Positions 31,301 to 44,800 of a DNA stretch of 64,000 bases are shown piece after piece (the first letter of the stretch is position 1; every line of letters starts with the position of its first letter). Origin of the DNA: Chondrilla cf. caribensis (lineage: Eukaryota; Porifera; Demospongiae; Chondrillida; Chondrillidae); contig OZ026553.1 in assembly GCA_964020155.1 (NCBI GenBank), positions 2,339,979 through 2,403,978 of the forward strand, in the 5' to 3' direction. The translations under genes were made by a program, and so were the position numbers. Under the pieces are notes generated by a model. That model was not told the origin of the DNA and searched no databases. It saw nothing but the letters and a program-made list of their open reading frames with translations.

Positions 31301-34300
31301 TCAAACCTTAGAAAATACCGTGATATCACGATATCTTGGTATAGAAAAAGTCAGCCGGTATCAAAACCGTGCACAAATAATACCCTGGTATTACTATATA
31401 TTCGGTATGCTGCCCAGCGTTAGGTACAGAGTGTTTTCTGGAAACGTGGAAGCAACAGATACGGTACGGTCCATAAAAAAGGTAACGGTAATTTCGTTTG
31501 CTGGTTTTCGGATAACGGATAAACGCTAACCTTTATCAGGGCACCGTTCACCGTAAACCATTAACCGTTAACCGAAAACCGTTAACGCATAACGTAAGCG
31601 CATTTCCGTGACGTAACACGTGATTAGATCACAAACTGAGTTTTATCGTGGCAAGATAGTTGTCCTTACTAACGGAAGAAGCTACACTCTCACCGAAGCA
31701 AATTCCATCCTTTCGCTCCACGAAACATTCTTTCCGAGTCGCTGAAGTCACACTTCTATTAAGCTCTCCTGCTATGCTGTGATGTATATACGTATTCGTA
31801 CGTACGTACATATATGATATTCGGTTAACGGTTATCCGAAAACCACTAACGGTTTTCGGGTAACGCTTCTTCGAAAAAGTCAACGGTTTTCGGGTGAAGA
31901 TTCTTCGAAAAAGTTAACGGTTTTCGGTTTAACTGGTAACTTTTATCCGTTACCGTTACCTTTTTTATGGACCGTACTGTATATATATATACGGTACTTT
32001 TCATAAAAAACTGAACGACGTCGGGCGGTCGTCGGATGACCGTCGGTTGACCGACCGCTGACCGACCGTTGACCGACCGGGTGTTGACCGCTTCATATTA
32101 GCACATTGACCGGCTACCGTGGACTAAAAATAGTAGCAAATATCACGTGATGTGACGTGGCAGATACGAGACGAAGACTTCTTCGTCTTCTACAGTAATA
32201 GCCGAAGGTCCCCTCGCGATGCTTTATCGTCCGCTTCAATTGGGAATACACGAACTTCAAGATTTCTTCGTTCTTTTGGAAGTCTTGCCATTTTCTTCAC
32301 ATTCTGAGCATGCTCTCGCAATTCCTCGTAGCGATTGAGGAAACTGCTATTGCCAGCCTTGGTAACCGAGTATCTTTTGTCGTTCAAAATCGCTATAATC
32401 TGACGGTAAGTTTTCCCTTTGCCCTTAAGAAACAAAATTCACTGTTTGACGTAGCTTGAGCATACCATTTTCCTTCGAGCCCCACTTAATAATGATTACG
32501 TAAGTGTTAAATTTATTTGACCGGCTCACCGTCGGTGACCGACCGCTGACCGACCGCTGACCGACCGGTGACCGTCGGATAGTTGACCACCCAACGACCG
32601 CCCGACGTCGTTCAGTTTTTTATGAAAAGTACCGTATATATATATTTTTTTTTTTTATTTTTTTTTTATATTTTTTTTTTTATATATATTACTATAATTA
32701 TTATTATATATACATATATACAATAAATAAGATAAATATAATGAATAAAATGATTAATATGTTAAGTACATTAAGAATAAACAATGTCATGGGACTCTGA
32801 AGATTGCTGCATAGAGCCCAGAACAGATAGAGCATTACCTCTTTGAACAGCAACCGAGATCCTTTGAATAAGATATTGAAAGGATAAGGCCTCTCCGGTA
32901 TGAGTTCTGAGGCGTTGGGAAATCTCCCGGAGAAAGTGGAGGGTTTTTGACCCAAAAGCGCCAGATGTTTCAATAGAAACAGGAGCAAAAATCTGGGTGG
33001 CATCAAGGTGTTGGTACTGGGCCGCCTTGCGAGATTCTGCCTGGTCTGCCACTGCGCCTGTTCTGTTGGATGCAATGGTGGAATAAGATGGAGCGAATGT
33101 GTCAGAGCAAGTAGCATCCCAGATTAAGGGGCGTCCATTCTTCCAAGGCAGCAGGGTTACCCCATCAGGCCGCTTCCCATCAGATCGACTTAGGCCTGTG
33201 GGTTCCGTTTGGCATGGTACTCCTGCAGCAGACAGAGATCTGCATATGATGTCATTTATGGCATTGTGTCGTGGGTGGCGGCCCTGGCTTCTAAGGCAAC
33301 TCAGCCCATGCAAGGCCAACTTGTCTACTGGTATTCCACACTGACGGCAAAGTAGTGGACAGCACAAAGCCACTCCCAACCGGAGACCGACAGAAATGGT
33401 GATAGTTTCGTCATCCATCCTGAGCCCCAATGATGACACGGGGGGAGCATTGAGCCAAGCACCGGATTCCTTGCTAGCACTACCTAGGAGTCTAGCCCGG
33501 GAAATGGGGTCATGGGCTTTTCTTAAAAGGGAGTCAAATCTTGACAAAACCTGGGGTCGGTCCCATTCCTTTTGCTGACTTGAAGATGGGTCGGATGGAG
33601 GAGGAGTAGTTGTGCTTGATTTCCATAATGCGAGGGCCTCAATATTCTCTGTAGGATGTACATTGTGCAGGCGAGGAGGTAAAATGTTCTTGGTGAGCGC
33701 AAGGCAGCCAGCAGCTGAGGCCAAAAAGGCAGAAGGTGCAAGGTGGACTGCACTGCGGACACCTATACCTCCGGACCAGATCGGGAGGGATGCTTGAAGC
33801 CACACGTTATCATCTGACAGATTGATGTTCAGTATAGTGCTGGTGATGGAACGGAGAAGAAGATCGAATTCAGCCAGCTTGTGAGACCGATAGCAGGGCG
33901 ACGTTCTCAGAAGGTACTGAATCTTAGGAATTGAGAAAGCATTGCGGAGGAGAACCAGAGAATCATGTCTTCTAAAATGAGGCAATCTGTCTCCCATGAT
34001 TTTGAGGGCATCACACTTACTTGAAATAGCTGAGTCAATTGATTCGAGGCTACCTATTGGTGCACCTAAGAAAGATGCATGATTGGGGAGGACCGGGATT
34101 AAATCAGGGGCGGAGAGTAGAACATGAGACTCTAGAGGATTAATGGCAATCAGCTCTGATTTTTTGAGATTCAGGCAAAGGCCCAAATGGGATGCTTCTT
34201 CTTGAATGAGGCTAATGTCATTTGATACATCCAAGGCGTGCCCACCGATCAAACCGTCGTCTAAGTAGAAGATCCTCAAATCTGACCGGAGCTTTTCAAT

Positions 34301-35787
34301 TAGCGGATGGATGGCTAGGCAGAAAAGCAAAGGGCCCAGAGGGTCACCTTGTTGAACTCCTTCCCTAGACAGCAGTGTGACCTCCTCATAGAAGAGGTAG
34401 GTACAAGAGGAATAGCAGCAGTGAACCAGGGGATAGAGATCCGGCATGTGTTCTAGGGTGGCTTCCAAAACTTTGTCTCTCCTGATACTATTAAAGGCGT
34501 TTTGGAAATCGAGCTTCACTAGCACATAGTCAGATGGAATTTCATTAAGGAAGATTCTAGCACTATGGATAGCAGCTTCAGCTCCCAACTTTGTACCGAA
34601 GCCTAGTTGTCTGGGAGACAAGTAATCCTTCACCTGCGAGATAGCACTCATACAGCCAACCTTGGCAACCAGACGGCGCAGAGTTGATCCATTTGCTATG
34701 GGCCGAATACCTCCATCATTCTTCTTCAATGCTAGTATGTTTGCGCCAAACAGTATGGGTGTGATCTCATGGTTAACCTTACCGGCTAGCACGAAATTGG
34801 TGAAAGAGGTGAGTGCTTGTTTCAGATGTATACCCCCTTCTCCCGCAGATGGGCTGGTCATATCCACGAGATGTTGAGGTCTGAGGAGGTCCGGGCCTCC
34901 AGCTGAACCCTTTGGAAACGACAACAGGGCACGCATCACTATATCAAGAGACACTTCCAAAGGTTCGACTCCATCAGGGGGAGTAGGGGAGGAGGAGGCT
35001 GGATGGGGAGGGGGGTGCTTGGACTTAAGAGCTTCCACCGTCTCGGAGTTGGGTACAGCGAAAGTGTCTTGGGAGCAAGCAAGGCGGATGGCACCTTTGT
35101 AGTCGCCCTCCTCAAGTTTGGAGGAAATACGTCTGGAGATGGCTTGTAATGAATTAATTCTGGAATGATCTCCTGAGTCCCCACTTAGAGAAGTACGGGG
35201 AGGGTCTCTTTCCTCTGCAATTTGACGATTGATGAGGGATGTTAAATTCCATCGTCTCCCGCCACGTTTTGGCACTCTGAGGCACCTGCCTGGTAGATTC
35301 AGCAACCGTGACCAAGAATGAATACTGTTAGAGGTGATGGCGTCTTCCAGGACTTCAACGAATTTGCGAGCTGCCTTCTCCTGACAGCCACGGGGGATCT
35401 TTTTGATCACCTTTACTGCTACAGGCCTCGATACCGACAGGTACGTGTTATCGCCCGAGGGAGACATACAGTTAGGGGTGGGAGAAACGCCAGATGAAGG
35501 GACCGTTGCAGGAAGTTGTTCGGAACCCGGACAACGAGCTGTCACTGGGCCGTGTATTCGAATTGAACCGTCCTTTCTCAGAAGGATTTCCCTCTGACAC
35601 GCTGAACAAATGGCGAGCGTTCTTTTGTTGGAAACCGTCGGATTATTCGAGGAAGGATCAATAGGGGAGGCATCCTGGACGGGATCTCGGACAAGATCTG
35701 CATCATTGTGGATACTTACAGGGCTGGAATCACTAACAACTCGTTGACTCGATCTAACAAGCATCTTCAGCCATCTTTTTCATTCCA

Positions 35788-35821
<34 letters not shown>

Positions 35822-38800
35822 TGTATGTGTGGGTATAGTATGTATGTTAACCTTTTCTGCCATGTGCCATATGTAATATTTTCTAACTATATAATGTAAC
35901 ACATATCCTCCAGTTGATATAATATGTGCTTCAACGCACCTCAGGATGTGTGTATGTGGTTACAAGCTTGTTTATCATAATTTCAGCATAGTTAAAATTA
36001 CCTGTACTTGGAGTGTATGTACATGTATACCTTTAACCTGGACTACAACACTTCTTAAAAGCATGCTTATGACCTGCAGACTGTGAGGTCTTGTATGGTA
36101 CTAGCTGTTCAGTACATAGTGTGTACTGTAGTTGGTGACTATTGTTTGGCCCATGTTGCCCTTTCTGTTGTTTTGAGCATCTATGTAATGACGGCATGAA
36201 GGGATAGCATGGTTCAGCTGGTTGGACTACTGAGTGTCCTACATCACTACACCATCAACATGGAGATCCTATGAGGGCTGTTAGGTACCTATGTCCATAT
36301 ACAGTGTATGGCGCAATACAGTAGGCATTCTACACCAACACCTGGAGGGGCATCCATTTCAAGATAAACTCCCATACTTACCCTTCATATTCTATCAAAA
36401 GTATATAAACAAAATTATGTCCAAACTGATCACTTACATTTTTACAAACATGTCAGATGTACTCTACATGATAGTATAAATATATACACATGTCCATACC
36501 TATCCTGCTACTACCCCACTGAATATATACATCTCACATAATATGGCAATCTTGTCCAATTAAATGAGAAGTGGCAATTGTAAACACAGTATAGCCTACA
36601 AAGGTCAGCTGGCTGCACTAGCTGAACCTACATTATCTCTTAATGCTGTATTATATAAACATCTGAAGGGGTGGAAAGGAAAACATGGGTCCAACAACAG
36701 TCACTAATAGAAACTGTAATTTGACACTTCTTTCATGAGGCCACTTGAGAGATATGGCTACTCCAATGGAACATGTCACAATCTGACAAATTACTTAAGA
36801 TCATTTGTTGTTACAATACTGTAGAGACATATGAAAGATATTGCTAATTCTGATGTTGCAACGCTATCAAGCCATGAATAATAAATGTGAATGACGTTAA
36901 AGTGAACTGATTATTTTGATATTACAGAACTCAAAATGACTGTTGCTGGGCCCACATTTTCCATTTGATTACATTACTTCATACCTATCCTCCAGTTTAT
37001 ATACTTCAGTGCACCTCAGGATGTACGTAGTTACTATTTTGGTTATCATAATTTTAGCATAGTTTACAAAACTACCTGTACTTGGAGTGTGTATAATACC
37101 TTCAACTGTGGTTACAGCAGTTCTTTAAATCATATTTACTTATTTGACCTAGGGATGTCCATTACATGGTGTGTACTGTACTGTAGACTGTTGCTGGACC
37201 CATCTTTTGTAGTTATCCCCTCCTGTGTGTACTGTATCAATATGCCAAGTGATAGGAATACATTGCCCATATTCAAAACATCCACACAGCATACATACAC
37301 AGAATCAGTATAAACTACCGTATATCAGGAAAATTTCTCAAGGTTGAAATTCCATTTTATTGTAATTTACCCCAATTAGTGAGAGTTTATACTTGAATCC
37401 ATTACAGGTAGAAATATCAAACACAAACACGATGCATCAACACGCAAATCACAAAATTGTCTTCTGTGAAATTTTCCCACTATACGGTAGTACATGTAAG
37501 CATGTGAACAAATGGGGAGGATGGAAGTTGACATTAGCAGGTACACAATCATGGGAGTGTGAAACTATGTGCACATGTACTTTATGTACATGCATTTGTG
37601 AGAATCCGAGAATGCAAGTTTGGGTATCTTTAGCCCCTATATTGTTTTCATTTCGACTTCCGGTATGTAACGCTCGTCCGATATATATGTATTAGTTATA
37701 CCCCACCTTTGCTGGGTACATGGCGGATATACTTGAGTGTCAGGAAGCGATATACCGAGGGCGAAGCCCGAGGTTATTGCTTCCTGACACTCAAGTATAT
37801 CCCCATGTACCCAGCAAAGGTGGGGTATAACAAATATGTATCCCGTCAAAACGATCGAAAGTATGTTAGCGTTGTGAATACAGATGAGAAATTTGCGAGG
37901 AAATATTTCTTTGGGAGCTGGAAACGACAGTAAAACCTATAATCAGAGGCAAGTTAACAATAGCCGAGTACCCATCAACTCTCTAATATACGTACCTAGC
38001 AAAAGAGGTGTGGGGATAATGAAAATAGCGATCGTTTCTCTGAGCTTACCGACTTAGAAGAATAGACAAATCCTTATGTGCCCAAAACGCCGCCAAGAAA
38101 ATAGGCTGAGTAAATATTATCCAGCCTAGAAGCCCGAACCACGAAGTCTTCAATCTAAACGACCGATCGATTCATGTTAAATCGTTCTCGATTCGCCGCC
38201 CTTTTGAAACACGAGGTTTGTGCGCTAATTTTGTGTTCCTTCAACTGAATTGGTGTGTTCTTCAGCGTTCATTGTGTATCAGCATTGCTGGTGCATTGAT
38301 TGTCTTAAGTGACAAGTGCGGCGATAATTGATTGCTTCCTTTCAATTAAGAAAACGGGGTATATCAGTAATGAGGTCAGAAATATACCCCGGTATATCGG
38401 GGATATACCGTAGTCGGTGCTTTTGAAGTTAAGTGACAATATCACCAATCGGGATACATATATATATATATATATATATTATGTGTTCCTATGCGTAACC
38501 GCAACAATGAATTTATATTAGAATTTATATTGCGCGAAATAAAGATGGCCGATTTCGAATGTTGACAATTTGAAATTGGGCTAGAATTCGTGCGCTGAAG
38601 CTCCGCTGAACATAATAACTTCAGCGAAGATTCTTCTAAACCTAAAAAAGACGCCAAGTAATTCGAGTGCGGGGGGCGGCAGCCCCACGAGTTTTTAAAC
38701 TCGAATTACTTGTTCAGAAAATTACAAAGATATAACAGATTTCCGCAATACATAACTATTTTTATTAATATGTATTTGTACATGTCCATGTCTGTCTTAT

Positions 38801-41800
38801 TACTACCCCACTAAATATATGTATACTTCCTGGTCTACAAACAGATACCTATCTATCTATCTACCTATCTATAATATGTTCACGTGAGGCTAGTAAGTAC
38901 GTAGTTGAAGACAATTACTACTTTTGTTGTTTTCTTTTTCTACTAGTCACTTCTATGGTATGTGAACAGCTGATGAATAAGCCTTTATGGAAGAATGACA
39001 ATTTCAAGAAAGGTAGGTTTGCTAAACAAGTCAACAGTTGACCATGTCTCCTAAGGACAATTTGTTTATTTTTTCAATGATACAGTCATTCTTGCTCTGT
39101 GTCAGCTGCTAATACAATGGGAGAATGAACGCCATACAACATACCTTGAACCTGAACGAGTGGAGGATACACTGGTGAAGAAACTCCAAGGTAGTGTACA
39201 TGTAACACAATTTGAGAATGTACATGTCCTGTGTGTATGGTTTTCAAGTGATGATTTTTATAAACAAATTTCATTCTCATGTATCCAGTTATTGGAGATC
39301 TTATAATGAAGTTACCAGATGCGCCACACCATCTACCAGCATTCCAATTCCCATCAGACACTGATTTCCTTAATTATTCCCACCGTGTTAACCTTCAATA
39401 CAACATTAGACAACTACTACAGCGCAGTATTGCAAGTGGTGGAACTGATGTACAACAGAAATTGACAGGTTTGTATTATGTTCACTGCATCATTCCATCA
39501 TTGTACTGGACCAGGTATACCAAGTCATTGCATTGTGCTGTGTGTTCTGAAGTGTTGATGTGAACTTATATGCTTGCAAGTTGCACATGTATTCACTTAT
39601 TTGCATGTCACTTTTCCATCTTAAACTGAGTCAGACTGTAAACTACGACAAATATCCATGTACATATTTACTTAGTACAGTACATCCTGGATAACCAATG
39701 TTTGCTCAACTACTGTACTGGCCGAAAGTAGTGTATTCTACTTGAAGTCACCAACATACACTCGTTTTACTACTGTGGGTACTGTGTGTTAATTATTTGG
39801 TAAAATGGTGTCATATAAACAAACATGCTAACTGTAGCTTCGCGTAATTGCTTTGCAATGCTAGTTGATGACAGTGTCTTGTTGATGAAGTGTTAAAATA
39901 ATTGCTAGTTAGTATCAAGCTGGGAACTCAGCTGCTCAATTAAGAGCGATACTTCTTAGAAGGGATTGATGCAAGTAATAAGACTATTGCATGATGGATA
40001 GTTCACTAAAAATCTGGAGGCAGTCTTCAAGATAGGAAGAAGGGCAGGCCCACTAGTTTTGATGTGAGAATTTTGTCTCAATTTGACTTCACTACATCAT
40101 GAAGTTCAGGGTTTGCAATCTTCTTCACTTTCATAGTCTCTCTTGTTCCTACATAAGGATGGGTACTCCACTCAATGACGATAATGTTCATTCTCCAATT
40201 TCCTCCATCATTTCACTCACATCCAACAAGGTTATATAGCAATGTTTAAACAATGCCTTGGCTACTTGTGATATTGTGCATTACATCATTGGGAACATGT
40301 TAAGTAGCTTCGGGTACATGGACGGTTATACATAAGCCACAGGCAGCAGTGGTATTATTGTTACCAGTACTGTACCAAGTCATTCTGAGGTTGTCTGGAA
40401 CAATGACATATGTACTATACCATTTTAATGATATTCATGGGCACAGAGCTATGTGAGGTACATGAATGGCAATAAAGTATAGTTGTTTATCGTATGGACA
40501 TGATGTCAATCATATTAACCTGATATTTGTGATACAGTCTTATCACCTCTGTTTTACATGTAGTACTGATCCTGTGCTACTGGGAGGATTGGATATCTGA
40601 AGATGAGTGTAAAAGAGTGTATTCACTGGCTAAGTGGAAAGGGGACATGTTGGAATTGGAGAAACTACCTGATGTGAAGAGAGCCATTGGAGATGTGTTG
40701 AATAGGAAGTGGTTCCACTACATCCTCACACTACAACTTAAGGTAATGCTACTATTGACCCATGTTTTGTTTGCCTACTCAATTTACTGTGTGAGCAAGT
40801 GTGAATGCATGCAGTGTAGAAATGTGTGTCTATGATGTATGGGAATACTAAGGGTTTCAGGGAGATGTTGTCACAGTTACCAACATTCCCTTCCAGTGTC
40901 TGACCTAATGTTGTTTGTACATCCTATGTGTGTGCAGTATGTACATAGTAGTACATAGCATGATCTGTGGGTTGCTATCCCCAAGTCTGCTTGAAGTGTG
41001 ACTAATCTTAAATGTTTCCAATAACAATTTTACTGCCAACCACCCATTAAAAGTGCTATCCATCATAACAGCTACATGTATGTGTACATTAGCAGTGGTT
41101 TGTCTCCTTCACCTTCAGGTTGTACTTGAATTGATGTGTGTATTGTTAAACCTAGCCTGTTTACCATGTCCCCTGACCCCTAACATAACACAGACTACCA
41201 CTTGTGAAATATTCAGAAATAAACCTTAGATATGTGATTCTAGTATGCTAGACATGTTCTTATAATATATGTGTGCATAGTCACACATATTGTGTAGTCA
41301 ACAATGACAACCTTTCCCTTGATGACCTGTTAGTAGAAATCATCCAATGTAGAATTTGCTGCATGTTGTCATGAAACCTATTTCACAACACCCCTCACTT
41401 CTCATAGCATCCCAACAATGTATGTTAGTTGACATGTACTTTCCTATTCCTCCTATGAAGAGACCATGAACTAACCCTCAGTACATAGCCCATGCACATG
41501 CACAGTGCACCTTACCAACATGCTATAGTAGACAGTTATACTGTTAGTAGTACATACACATCACAAGTGATATACATGTGGGTGCTTGTCCTACAAGTTA
41601 ATTCCTTAGCAATATCTCCCCTGTGTGGCTACACCCTGGTGAGCAAACATAAGAGAATGGAATTTGTCATTTCCCATTGTATCCTGTAGATTCTTGGTTT
41701 CTTTCAATGCATGTATGTACACAAATGTGCACATGTGTACTATTTCACACTTTAAGGTAGTCTGTGCCCAAAATTCCCATGTGTCTGCATATTGATCACT

Positions 41801-44800
41801 GCATGGGCTGTGTCTTGATTCACTCCAAATGCCTCCCAAATGATGTAGGTCGTGGTAATAATGCATGTAATAGTACGTTACATGTATAAATGCACAATAT
41901 TATGTACAAGTGTATGATTGTAATTTGCTCAGTTTTGAATTCATTTGGGTTATTTAATTGTGTACATTTTATATTTTGTAGAGAGACGAACGTTTTCTAC
42001 AAGAGCAGAATTTTCAAGCCAAGCTTATAAAAGGTGCGTAATTTGTGATGGTCACACTACCTCCAGGTGGACTGGAGTGTGCAGCATAAGCATAAAATGC
42101 TTGCCTAATTGTTAATTGTTATGGACCCTCAATATGGTGGACACTTATGAACATGTAACTTCTGGTGCTCAACACAAACTGTAATACCTACTACAGTACA
42201 GGTCAGAAATAAACTGGAAGTCCTATCCCTGATCCCCTACCAATACTACATGTGTACTCAATCATCTGTTTCTGAATAATTACATGCACCTTTGTCAAGA
42301 AATGTGTGTATGCCTAACATACGTTAATCCATCCATGTTTAATACAGCTATACTGATACATTTGTTTGACAAACTTATTCTAAAGTCCGTACAAAACGAT
42401 TCATGGAAAGGGTAACGGTGAACCGTTAAGCGCTAAAGGTTAACCGATAAAATTTATCTGCCTTCCGTTAATGGATGAACAGTTAACCATTAACAAATTA
42501 ACGGTTAACCTGTTTTCATGCATGTATGTAGAGTCTACCTAGAATGTACATGGCACTTTTCGAAGAGTTAGTTTGTTCGAGTGATTTTCAACGAGTGATT
42601 TTAGATGACTGCGTATGTATCTGGCAGAGAAGCTAAAGTTTAGTGGTAAAGAAACCACGATCGAAAACTCTAGTATGTTTTCATTTGTTCTAGACATAAC
42701 AAGTGACGTCATATGATTAACATGTGAATGAACTGTTAACGCATTAACCACTAACGGATATTGCGTTACTTCTAACCAATATTCCGTTATCGTTAGCATT
42801 TAACTGATTACAGGGTGACTGACTAAAACTTTACCTTTCTATGATCCGTACTCAGTGCTCGAAATTACATTTGGACACCGGACATTTTCTAGGCAATTTC
42901 CAGAAATGTCGGGATATATTTCTTTTGTCCCGGCAAAATGTCCGCACAACGTAAGTGTGGTTTGCAGTCAAGCTCAGTAATCGATCTAGGCACACCTTGC
43001 GGTGATCCAACGACCAAGAAATGTTCTTTGCAGAAGAAAATGGTAGAAAAATGGATTGTGGAGAATGACAAAGAACTCAACACCTCTGTTTGGCTCAAGT
43101 TCGAGACGGCAGCTGAAAATTGTGACCATGTGGCTACACTCAAGTGTGCGTCTGTTCTCGGTTTAAGGAAAGGCTCCAGCCAATGAGGAACTACGGACCC
43201 ACGTTGATCGAAGGATTGATTGTTGATGAAACAATAAAATTTATAGAAATTTGCACGTTTTGGCATTTGTTGTGTTTCTACTAGGTCTTCATTACATGAA
43301 TTGTAGTATTAAGGATTGATTGTTGAAGCATAGACACTCTAAACTATGTAACCATTTAGAGTGTCTATGGTTGAAGAAACGATAATTTTTTTGAAATTGG
43401 CATGTCTGATCAAAATTCGTGAGTGTCTGGTCAAATGTAACATTGTCCAGACAAAATGTCCAGCCGATGTCTGGTCAAATGTGACTTTGTCCAGACAAAG
43501 TGTCCAGGTACTTTCTAAACGTTAGCGTGAGCACTGGTACTGTACGTGTACACAAGTTGTATGTTTGTTCATACGTTTCATATTGAAAAGTAATGTACAA
43601 ATCCATAGCTAGGTCAAGACTTAGCTAGAGATAAAGAGCACACGAGGAGCAGTTGTATATTGGATTTACATGAATCAAAGGATTCTTTATCATTGAAGAA
43701 AAGGGAGTAGTTATGTTGAAATAATATATCTTTTGAGTTAAGAAGGTTTGCAAGTATCTAAATCTGGGATTTCCCACACATTTAAGGTCTATTGTGCAAT
43801 AGAGTCTATCACCCAAAAGTCTGGTTCTGGATGGAGGTCGAAGGTTACCCCGGAGATATTGAAACTAATCATTTATGGAACAGATGGCAGGAATACACTA
43901 ATCTTCTGCTAACCCTGTAGTACAGCTGGTCCTTGAAATAAAACTGAACAATATCCTTGAGTATGTACATACTATACATAGGTGTTCAGGTTTTAATGAA
44001 TTGTACCGTATGTGGTGTGTGGGAGTATTTGCTCCTACTATCCTATAGCCTAACCATCCTGTTGGACAATCTGATAATGATGTCATTGTTCAACCAGATA
44101 ATCTAGCCATCCCATTGCATAACTGGATAACCATCTCGTTGTATGTGGGACTTTCTTTTTAGTGGGAATTTTTGTGTTTCTGCTGGTTTGACAGAATTAG
44201 AAATGTGGCATTGGCTGACACGGATTGCACTACATAAATAATTTCTGTGCAGAACCAGATTACCCTCCATTGCACAATCTGATATCCATCCTGTTACGAC
44301 TACTTACTATTCAAATTGCAGTATTCATTCAAATTATTTCCATCTTGAAATGTATTTTATACAGCTGGAAATACTGTAAAGTTGCTCTACTTTAAATCCA
44401 GCATACATCATATACAGCATAGTGCAAGAAACATTACACTAACTGATAATCGTTAACTGAAAACTGTTAAAATTCACAATTTCCTGAAAATAAATGTGAT
44501 TAGCGGATATCCGTTAACAGTTATCACTTATGGGGTAACACTTATCTAATAACTGAAACTGCTAATAGAAATTATCGTTTTCTTTTTGCAGTGTAGCGCA
44601 GAATATGGGAATTATGTTGTAATTTGATTATGTTTACGGAACAACTAATTATCTACTTAAATATACATACTCGTATCTGACCCCATGTAGCTGCCAGTAA
44701 GCGAGGTGGTTCAGTACAAGTTGAGATTATAAAATGCGTCACACTTGGACCACCTGAGGCGGGGAAGTCACAACTCAAAAAAGCTCTGTCCGGTGAGTTT

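Larger units (their letters stand above)
29030..38946. other. Gene B intron 2 (9.9 kb), mostly duplicated block plus transposons
   Basis: Duplicated sequence begins near 29540. Insertions relative to unit 1: 31180-31422, 31465-31976, 31991-32635, 32640-35793 and 37633-38712. 36530-36950 has no counterpart in unit 1 and no gene that I can see. Confidence 0.65.
42034..44690. other. Gene B intron 7
   Basis: Contains the decayed MITE 42405-42850, the CAGTGCTC element 42853-43536 and another MITE scrap at 44440-44585. The remainder (43540-44430) shows no gene. Confidence 0.55.

Noticed and set aside
32190..32435. Small gene in the GACCGACCG MITE
   Set aside because: No start context or homology I know; kept only as possible captured DNA within the element.
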